A DNA stretch of 11,557 bases from Rhodoferax sp. (GTDB lineage Bacteria; Pseudomonadota; Gammaproteobacteria; Burkholderiales; Burkholderiaceae_C). The notes under the pieces are model-generated. The model was not told the origin of the DNA. It did not search any database and saw only the letters and a list, made by a program, of their open reading frames with translations. The position numbers and the translations under genes were made by a program. The stretch spans positions 1 through 11,557 of the forward strand of contig JAIFMA010000066.1 in NCBI GenBank assembly GCA_020048795.1, read 5' to 3'. Shown in pieces: positions 7,268-11,557 of this stretch (positions are counted from its first letter, which is position 1; each line of letters starts with the position of its first letter).

Positions 7268-7658
7268 GAAGAGCTCCTTGGGTTGATATGGAACGCAGTT
7301 TGCATGTGGCTGCATGAACGCAAGCTGAACAGAACGCAAATAGTGGATATCAAGCTGTGGCACAGCCAGACTGACCCGCGACAGGCACAAAATTGACACC
7401 TCCCCGGCTGTTATCACCCATATATACACACCGCTTTCGGCACCTTCGTCGAAAGCCCTATGCCACTCGGCTTTCCACGTGGCGTGTTACTTGGTAGTGT
7501 CAAAGTCGGGTCAGCCCCCGACAAACCCGGTGCCACCTACCTACAGATGATGCGCCACAACGTAACCCAGTTGGCAGCGGGCATGGCGCAGAATTGACGC
7601 AAGCAAACCCCAACCAGTTCATAGGCGAAAAAGCAGCCAGGCCTGCAGGCTGGGCGGC
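7268..7658. other. 391-base intergenic region with many inverted repeats
   Basis: No convincing gene is present. The region contains four perfect short inverted repeats: GCTTTCG/CGAAAGC (7433-7456), GAAAGCC/GGCTTTC (7451-7475), GTCGGG/CCCGAC (7505-7522) and TGCGCCA/TGGCGCA (7551-7590). The first two share an arm, so they are mutually exclusive hairpins. None is followed by a run of T on either strand, so none is a clear terminator. The part nearest the glycine-zipper gene holds three GAACGCA repeats, described separately. Confidence 0.5.
7291..7338 (+). promoter_or_regulatory. Three GAACGCA direct repeats in the leader of the glycine-zipper gene
   Basis: The heptamer GAACGCA occurs at 7291-7297, 7316-7322 and 7332-7338, and TGCATG occurs twice between the first two (7301-7306, 7311-7316). 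They lie 24-71 bases upstream of the start codon, where an operator would sit. No good -10/-35 pair could be placed, so the link to transcription is inferred from position. Confidence 0.25.
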
Positions 7659-8213
7659 TCAAGTCTTTTGCAGCCGTGCAAAGGTTTGCCGGAACTTGGC
7701 CACCTTGGGTGCTGCCACAGCCATGCAATAACCCTGCTGCGGGTTGCGGGCAAAGTAATCCTGGTGGTAGTCCTCGGCGGGCCAGTAGTTGTGCACCGGC
7801 AGGACTTCAGTGACGACAGGGCGGCTGTAAACACCGCTTTGTGCCAATCCAGCAATGACCTCCTGCGCCACCACTTGCTGCTCTGGCGCGGTGAAGTAAA
7901 TGCCGCTTCGGTACTGGGTGCCATGATCGTTACCCTGAGCGTTGCGGCTGGTCGGATCATGGATGACAAAGAATATCTCCAGAATCTCGCTCAGGCTGAT
8001 GGTTTGGGGGTCAAAGACGATCTTCACCACTTCGTTATGACCCGTTTCACCGGTGCACACCTGGCCGTAGCTGGGCCGCTGGCTGTGACCATTGGTGTAG
8101 CCAGACTCCACATCCACCACGCCCCGGACGTTGACGTACACTGCCTCGGTGCACCAAAAACAGCCACCGCCCAAGGTGATGGTGGCCCGCTGACCCAAGT
8201 CTTGCACGGTCAT
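7659..8213 (-). CDS. msrA: Peptide-methionine (S)-S-oxide reductase
   Basis: Repairs S-form methionine sulfoxide in oxidised proteins, using thioredoxin. The 184-residue protein has the MsrA signature GGGCFWCTEAVY, with catalytic C18 and a second cysteine at C21. It also has the conserved blocks GVVDVESGYTNG (31-42), PSYGQVCTGETGHNE (47-61), FFVIHDPTSRNAQGNDHGTQ (81-100), YRSGIYF and the YHQDYFARNPQQGYC end carrying the likely resolving cysteine. The ATG has an AAGGGA ribosome site (8221-8226) that directly abuts a copy of the 46-bp dispersed repeat (8227-8272). It lies 70 bases downstream of the short CoxII-like gene. No signal peptide is visible, so it should act in the cytosol. Confidence 0.96.
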   Translation of the reverse strand: MTVQDLGQRATITLGGGCFWCTEAVYVNVRGVVDVESGYTNGHSQRPSYGQVCTGETGHNEVVKIVFDPQTISLSEILEIFFVIHDPTSRNAQGNDHGTQYRSGIYFTAPEQQVVAQEVIAGLAQSGVYSRPVVTEVLPVHNYWPAEDYHQDYFARNPQQGYCMAVAAPKVAKFRQTFARLQKT

Positions 8214-8226
8214 TTGAAATTCCCTT

Positions 8227-8272
8227 TTTTATAGCTGCTTAGGCAGACTGGTAATGCGCTAGAACCGTTTTT
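8227..8272 (+). repeat. Dispersed 46-bp intergenic repeat, copy 2
   Basis: Reads TTTTATAGCTGCTTAGGCAG on the plus strand and continues to GAACCGTTTTT. It matches copy 1 (181-226, minus strand) at 27 of 46 positions, with ATAGCTGC intact and the inner palindrome decayed. It fills most of the 70-base gap between the CoxII-like stop and msrA. Its first bases adjoin the msrA ribosome site. Confidence 0.45.
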
Positions 8273-8283
8273 CATGGCTTGAC

Positions 8284-8511
8284 TCACGGTGCCCAGAAAA
8301 TCCTGACGGTCGGCCACACCAGCACCAAAACGATCACGCAGGGCACGATGGTCCAGGAGATTTCGACCCACAAGGCGCTGTGAAAATTCTCGCCGGTCTG
8401 CTTGTCCATGCGGTGGTGCCGCCAGGCGGCCAGCAACAAGGCCGCAAATGACACCACAAAAATCAGCAGGCACACCAGCATCAACACGCCACGAAAGCTG
8501 AATTCACTCAC
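8284..8511 (-). CDS. Short cytochrome c oxidase subunit II-like membrane protein, no CuA domain
   Basis: 75-residue protein made of two membrane segments (about 8-30 and 51-71). The pattern NFHSALWVEISWTIVPCVIV (42-61) is the signature of the N-terminal membrane domain of oxidase subunit II (family form NFH...VEI.WTIVP...IV). The large periplasmic CuA domain with its copper ligands is absent: a TGA follows after WAP, and the next 70 bases carry a repeat and then msrA. There is no room for the rest of coxB. The start is GTG with GGAG (8518-8521) 6 bases upstream, and it overlaps the shifted methyltransferase tail by 8 bases (GTGAGTGA). It may be a remnant of coxB, or a stand-alone membrane subunit. 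Alone it cannot act as an electron-accepting subunit II. Confidence 0.75.
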   Translation of the reverse strand: MSEFSFRGVLMLVCLLIFVVSFAALLLAAWRHHRMDKQTGENFHSALWVEISWTIVPCVIVLVLVWPTVRIFWAP

Positions 8512-8641
8512 CTTGAACTCCGGTAACGACAGCGGGCGACTTGGCGTTGACCGCCATCTTGCCCCGCATCAGGGTGGCGCGCATGTCGTCAAGGCTGATC
8601 TGGCTGTGGGTCGCCACGTTCAGGCGTGGTGCCGGTTTGAA
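8504..8641 (-). pseudogene. Out-of-frame original C-terminal tail of the BioC-like methyltransferase
   Basis: In the frame next to that of the methyltransferase, 45 codons read FKPAPRLNVATHSQISLDDM and onward to VTGVQGE, ending in TGA at 8504-8506. The AFKPAPR...SLDDMR pattern is what I expect at the C-terminus of Burkholderiales BioC-like proteins, and this tail overlaps the next start codon by 8 bases as normal operon neighbours do. The intact frame breaks near ALAS|F (about 8640). The preceding strand, usually like LTFEVVYGHA, is missing, so a deletion not divisible by three is the simplest cause. Confidence 0.65.
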
Positions 8642-9383
8642 AGCTGGCCAGCGCCTGTAGCAGTTGTCGATGCCAACGCCGCCCACGCAACGCGGCAAAA
8701 CGCTCCGGATGCAGGTTGCGCCCCAAGCCGCGCAATTCTTGCAAAAGACGCTCAGGGGTCTCAAACGTGAGCGTGATGCACTCCATGTCCATCACCGGCT
8801 CGGCAAACCCGGCGGACACCAGCATGTCGCCCCAGTCGTGCAAGTCAGTGAAGGCGTGTGCCGGTGCCGGCCAGCACATCGACTGGTAGAGCGCCCGCAA
8901 CTCGATCAGCGTGTCAGGACCGAGGCAGGAAAACATCAGAAAACCATCCACTTGCAATGCCTGATGCCACTGCTCAATCAGGGCCAGCGGGTCTGCCGCC
9001 ATGTGCAGCGCCATGTTCGACCACAGCATATCAGCACCTGGTGCTGCATGCCCAGCCACCGAGGTCCTGGGCTGCAACCAGGCTTGCGGCTTCCACCTTG
9101 GGGTGACCAGTGCCTGCGATGCCCGCCCAACCCCTTGAACCGATGTCTCGACCACCGTGCAGGTGGCCCGGGGGTAGCGCCGCGACAGCAAACCATGCGC
9201 CTGCACACCACCGCGCAGGGGCTCCCAATCAATCCAATGGGCCGGTTGACACTTGATCACATCAAGCCGCTCTTGCATGCGCTGCGCCACTTCTTCATGC
9301 AGCCAGGGCGAGGCCTCAGCGGGCAAATGCTGCCAGCGCCGTGCGGCCGGGGGGTCGATAGTGGGTGCGGGTTTGTCAGACAT
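8589..9383 (-). CDS. BioC-type SAM-dependent methyltransferase, C-terminus frameshifted
   Basis: 264 residues as now read. BioC methylates malonyl-ACP to start biotin's pimelate moiety; this protein resembles that family in DMLWSNMALHMAADP (118-132), GFLMFSCLGPDTLIELRALY (147-166) and AFTDLHDWGDMLVSAGFAEP (177-196). The usual glycine-rich SAM motif I is replaced by DWEPLRGGVQAH (52-63), so SAM binding or activity is uncertain. After residue about 248 the frame departs from the family and ends in an unrelated 16-residue tail; the expected tail lies in another frame at 8504-8641. Start ATG 9381-9383, no ribosome site seen. It is divergent from comF with 36 bases between starts. It may be a truncated, still folded enzyme or a young pseudogene; BioC function is not proven. 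Confidence 0.8.
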   Translation of the reverse strand: MSDKPAPTIDPPAARRWQHLPAEASPWLHEEVAQRMQERLDVIKCQPAHWIDWEPLRGGVQAHGLLSRRYPRATCTVVETSVQGVGRASQALVTPRWKPQAWLQPRTSVAGHAAPGADMLWSNMALHMAADPLALIEQWHQALQVDGFLMFSCLGPDTLIELRALYQSMCWPAPAHAFTDLHDWGDMLVSAGFAEPVMDMECITLTFETPERLLQELRGLGRNLHPERFAALRGRRWHRQLLQALASFQTGTTPERGDPQPDQP

Positions 9384-9388
9384 GAAAA

Positions 9389-9438
9389 AAATCAGTTTGA
9401 GCGCGAGTATATTGACTGGATGTTTGTCAAACTGATTT
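9389..9438. repeat. Perfect 12-bp inverted repeat across a divergent start region
   Basis: AAATCAGTTTGA at 9389-9400 and TCAAACTGATTT at 9427-9438 are exact reverse complements separated by 26 bases. The left arm lies 5 bases from the methyltransferase ATG; the right arm covers codons 3-7 of comF. It could be an operator or a hairpin in either leader. Confidence 0.75.
9406..9413. promoter_or_regulatory. Overlapping divergent -10-like element
   Basis: TATATT (plus, 9408-9413) and TATACT (minus, 9406-9411) overlap at the centre of the inverted repeat. The plus-strand element would place a start of transcription near 9420, the A of the comF ATG. No good -35 hexamer is visible for either direction, so the assignment is tentative. 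Confidence 0.3.
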
Positions 9439-10124
9439 CCCGCGCCTTGACCTTACTGCCGGGCTTGCCAAGCCAGTGCCGGGTCTGCCACGCCTGGCCT
9501 TCGCACACGGTTTGCGAAGCCTGTGTCAACCACTTTGCCCAGCCGCAGCCACGCTGCAGTACCTGCGCCCTGCCCTTGCCGGCAGGCCTGCGCCAATGCG
9601 GCATTTGCCTGAAAGACCCACCGCCGCTGGACCAATGCCTGGCAGCCGTGGTCTATGCCTATCCCTGGTCGCGACTGATTCTGGATTTCAAGTTTCATGC
9701 CGAGCCGGGCCTGGCGCGCAGCTTTGCCACCCTGATGCGCGCCACGCCCTGGGTTGAACCCATGCTTGATGCCGCTGACTTGCTGCTGCCCCTACCACTG
9801 TCGGATCAGCGCCTCAGGGAGCGCGGCTACAACCAGGCCTTGCTGCTGACGCGGCAACTTAACGCCGCCAAAACCCGCACCGATCTGCTGCTGCGCATTC
9901 AACATACACCCGCGCAGCACACCCTCAAGCGGGCCCAGCGGCTGAGCATCCTGAACCACGCATTTGCCGTGGAGCCGCTACAGCTCAACGCCCTGAAAGA
10001 CCGGCGCGTGGTGCTGGTGGACGATGTGATGACCACCGGCGCATCGCTGTATGCGGCAGCACGCGTGCTCAAGGCCGCTGGTGCCCGCCACGTCAGCGCC
10101 CTGGTGATGGCACGGACCGAATAG
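9420..10124 (+). CDS. comF: ComF-family phosphoribosyltransferase-like protein
   Basis: 234-residue protein with an N-terminal zinc-finger region of four CxxC pairs (C20/C23, C32/C35, C46/C49, C60/C63) and a C-terminal type I phosphoribosyltransferase fold. The ComF motif RERGYNQALLL (133-143) and the PRPP-binding loop VVLVDDVMTTGASL (197-210) are intact. ComF proteins act in DNA uptake in competent bacteria or in related, poorly known nucleotide roles. The frame stays open far upstream, antisense to the methyltransferase gene. ATG 9420-9422 was chosen because the protein family begins shortly before the first CxxC. There is no ribosome site, and the transcript may be leaderless. It is followed 40 bases later by trmL. 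Confidence 0.93.
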   Translation: MFVKLISRALTLLPGLPSQCRVCHAWPSHTVCEACVNHFAQPQPRCSTCALPLPAGLRQCGICLKDPPPLDQCLAAVVYAYPWSRLILDFKFHAEPGLARSFATLMRATPWVEPMLDAADLLLPLPLSDQRLRERGYNQALLLTRQLNAAKTRTDLLLRIQHTPAQHTLKRAQRLSILNHAFAVEPLQLNALKDRRVVLVDDVMTTGASLYAAARVLKAAGARHVSALVMARTE

Positions 10125-10164
10125 GCCCAGCACCGCTGCGGCCCGGGTGCGCGACAATTTGCCG

Positions 10165-10632
10165 ATGTTCCATATTGTTCTGGTCGAGCCCGAAATTCCG
10201 CCCAATACCGGCAACATCATCCGTCTGGCGGCCAACACCGGCTGCACACTGCATCTGGTCGAGCCGCTGGGTTTCTCGATGGACGACCGGCACCTGCGAC
10301 GCGCCGGGCTGGACTACCACGAGTACGCCACGGTCAAACGCCACCCCAGCTGGCCAGCATTTCTGGCAACCGAAAAACCGCCACCCGAGCACCTGTTTGG
10401 CCTGACGACACGCGCCACGCAAGGCGTTTTCGAGGCCCGATTTGCCCCGGGCGACTATCTGGTGTTTGGCTCGGAAACCAAAGGCTTGAGCGACACGGTG
10501 CGCCTGTGTTTTATGCCCCTCTGCACCCTCAAACTCCCGATGGTGGCCGGGCAGCGCAGCCTGAACTTATCCAATGCGGTAGCGATAACGGTGTTTGAGG
10601 CCTGGCGGCAGAATGGGTTTACGCAAGGCTGA
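10165..10632 (+). CDS. trmL: tRNA (cytidine/uridine-34-2'-O)-methyltransferase
   Basis: SPOUT-class enzyme that methylates the ribose of the wobble base in tRNA-Leu isoacceptors. The 155 residues show all three knot motifs: EPEIPPNTGNIIRLAANTG (8-26), YLVFGSETKGL (98-108), and the SLNLSNAVAI loop (132-141) that binds SAM. Length matches E. coli TrmL (about 157). A GTG six codons upstream is in frame, but MFHIVLVEPEIPPN is the family's usual N-terminus, so ATG 10165-10167 was chosen. No ribosome site is evident. It lies 40 bases after comF and is probably cotranscribed. No convincing terminator follows: only a 4-bp stem, AAGC/GCTT, at about 10635-10648, before the intron end. Confidence 0.95.
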   Translation: MFHIVLVEPEIPPNTGNIIRLAANTGCTLHLVEPLGFSMDDRHLRRAGLDYHEYATVKRHPSWPAFLATEKPPPEHLFGLTTRATQGVFEARFAPGDYLVFGSETKGLSDTVRLCFMPLCTLKLPMVAGQRSLNLSNAVAITVFEAWRQNGFTQG

Positions 10633-10668
10633 TCAAGCTGCATGGCTTAAGATTTTGCATTAAATAGG

Positions 10669-10701
10669 ATAGGGGTAGAGAAGGATGCCGTCCTCCCCTC
10701 C
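10669..10701 (-). ncRNA. Probable intron domain VI and 3' splice end
   Basis: On the minus strand GGAGGGGAGGA pairs with TCCTTCTCT, then a bulged A (base 10676), then CC, with loop CGGCA. The bulged A lies 8 positions from the proposed last base (10669), where the branch-point A is expected, and the intron would end in AT. This agrees well with domain VI rules, but the distance from domain V is abnormal. Confidence 0.55.
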
Positions 10702-10817
10702 ATCCGGTAGGGTCGAGGACTGGCGCGCCAGCATTAGGCTCCGGTAGGTTAGCCCAGTGCTTTCGCACCGGCCCTCAGTTCGGCTGCCATCGCCACGTTT
10801 CCAGCCCCCTCCACGTC

Positions 10818-10850
10818 GAACGCAGCGGGCGGATTTCCCGCACTGCGCTC
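10818..10850 (-). ncRNA. Group II intron domain V (catalytic hairpin)
   Basis: The minus-strand 33-mer begins GAGCGCAG and ends CTGCGTTC, which pair over 8 bp with the conserved third-position G·U. It carries the AGC catalytic triad, an upper stem GCGG/CCGC capped by a GAAA-type loop, and a bulge on the 3' side. It starts 32 bases after the maturase stop, as expected for the end of domain IV. Confidence 0.8.
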
Positions 10851-10882
10851 TCCTGCGTGTTTCATGTCAAGGGTTATGTGAC

Positions 10883-11557
10883 CTATCGTGCTGGGGCCGC
10901 TTTCGGCGCAGGACGACGCACCTTATAGCCGTTAAACAGCCCAAGCACGTCATATAGCCATTGCTTACTCCACCGCTTCCAGCCGAAGCCTTGTCGTTTT
11001 CGGGCTCGCATCATGTGTCGCCTGATCCTCTTTTCTACCCAGTCCTGAATGAAGCCAAAGCACTCGCTTGAATGTCCCACAGCAAAGTAATTCACCCACC
11101 CGCGAAGAATAGGTGTGATCAGTTCGACCACCCTATCAACCGGTTGGGATTGAAAGCGGTTGAAGATTTCCCGCAACTTCTCCAGCAACGCCGTACGCTT
11201 TTTAAGCTTGGGCGTGTACTGAGGACGCCATTTCCCTGCCAGTGACCGTATCCGGCGGAAGTCAAACCCCAGAAAGCCAAAACTTTCGCCTTGTGCCAAA
11301 TCTACGGTCTTGCTCTTCTCTTCATTCACCTTGACCTGCAGTTTGTCCAATTCCTGCCTCAGTCTCTTAGACACCGCCTCCTTCAACCACGCATGTCGCG
11401 GATGCGCGTCTACCAGCACCACAATGTCATCGGCAAACCTTGCGTATTCCACCGCCGTGTATCCGCTTTTGGCAGTTACGGCCTTGGCTCGCTCCAGCAT
11501 TTTGTCTACTTCGTTGAGGTAAATATTGCTGAGCAACGGTGAGATCACACCGCCTTG
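10883..11557 (-). CDS. ltrA: Group II intron reverse transcriptase/maturase, C-terminal 224 residues
   Basis: Intron-encoded protein that aids splicing and retromobility. The frame is open to the window edge, so the N-terminal reverse transcriptase blocks are missing. Visible parts are QGGVISPLLSNIYL (1-14), the catalytic box YARFADDIVV with FADD at 41-44 (F in place of the usual Y), the thumb region GKWRPQYTPKLKKRT (108-122), and the maturase domain X: PILRGWVNYFAVGHSSECF (149-167) followed by the basic stretch KRIRRHMMRARKRQGFGWKR. The protein ends KAAPAR with no HNH endonuclease domain, so mobility would rely on endonuclease-independent insertion. An internal GTG at 11546-11548 is not a start. 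No frameshift or stop is seen, so the intron may be intact. Confidence 0.93.
   Translation of the reverse strand, partial: QGGVISPLLSNIYLNEVDKMLERAKAVTAKSGYTAVEYARFADDIVVLVDAHPRHAWLKEAVSKRLRQELDKLQVKVNEEKSKTVDLAQGESFGFLGFDFRRIRSLAGKWRPQYTPKLKKRTALLEKLREIFNRFQSQPVDRVVELITPILRGWVNYFAVGHSSECFGFIQDWVEKRIRRHMMRARKRQGFGWKRWSKQWLYDVLGLFNGYKVRRPAPKAAPAR

Larger units (their letters stand above)
10669..11557 (-). mobile_element. Group II intron, 3' portion (5' part outside window)
   Basis: A ribozyme retroelement on the minus strand, recognised from its reverse transcriptase/maturase, an excellent domain V and a probable domain VI with bulged A. The proposed 3' end is ...CCCCTAT at 10669, matching the AY end rule, followed by the 3' exon CCTATTTAATGC. 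It lies 36 bases downstream of trmL in antisense orientation and interrupts no recognised gene. Class cannot be fixed without domain I. Bases 10702-10817, between domains V and VI, are unusual and described as a finding. Confidence 0.85.

Noticed and set aside
7393..7426. TTGACA followed by TATATA on the plus strand as a promoter
   Set aside because: The spacing is 22 bases, too long for sigma70, and no plus-strand gene follows.
7505..7522. GTCGGG/CCCGAC hairpin as an msrA terminator
   Set aside because: It lies about 140 bases past the stop and has only TTT after it on the minus strand.
8664..9419. Long plus-strand extension upstream of comF
   Set aside because: It is antisense to the methyltransferase, its translation has low-complexity shadow composition, and ComF homology begins at 9420.
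10147..10164. GTG start for trmL
   Set aside because: TrmL proteins start directly at MFHIVLVEPEIPPN, and no ribosome site supports the GTG.
10671..10701. Hairpin near 10671-10701 as the trmL terminator
   Set aside because: No T run follows on the plus strand, and the minus-strand fold with bulged A fits intron domain VI better.

Overview
The window looks like chromosomal DNA from a GC-rich betaproteobacterium. The product sequences and several local gene pairings fit the Burkholderiales, most likely Comamonadaceae (Rhodoferax/Polaromonas-like). This is a judgement from the proteins, not a database match. No tRNA, rRNA or CRISPR array is visible.

Layout. Nearly everything from 222 to 9383 reads leftwards (minus strand). 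In transcription order it starts with a BioC-type methyltransferase gene whose 3' end is shifted out of frame. A very short cytochrome-oxidase-subunit-II-like membrane protein follows, overlapping the original end of the methyltransferase frame, and then msrA. After a 391-base gap full of inverted repeats come a secreted glycine-zipper protein and a three-gene signalling unit: a periplasmic PepSY protein, an OmpR-type response regulator, and a PhoQ-like histidine kinase that overlaps the regulator by 4 bases. A good sigma70-type promoter then precedes thyA, an MFS transporter, an EamA transporter, folA and a DUF4337 membrane protein, all with short gaps. comF and trmL are divergent (plus strand). 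The right end holds the 3' part of a group II intron on the minus strand: the end of a reverse transcriptase/maturase, a convincing domain V and a probable domain VI. The left edge holds a possible 27-codon remnant of a plus-strand gene.

How genes work together. ThyA makes dTMP and dihydrofolate from methylene-tetrahydrofolate, and FolA regenerates tetrahydrofolate. They seem to share one transcription unit, but two transporters lie between them. The PepSY, regulator and kinase genes form one envelope-signalling unit. MsrA repairs oxidised methionine. ComF and TrmL are independent housekeeping or competence-type genes.

Most interesting points: (1) the methyltransferase/CoxII locus looks eroded, with a frame-shifting deletion in one gene and no CuA domain in the other; (2) a perfect 12-bp inverted repeat flanks the 36-base divergent start region of the methyltransferase and comF genes; (3) about 116 self-structured bases lie between intron domains V and VI, which normally almost touch; (4) two diverged copies of a 46-bp repeat lie at gene ends, one supplying a stop codon and one next to the truncated cox gene.
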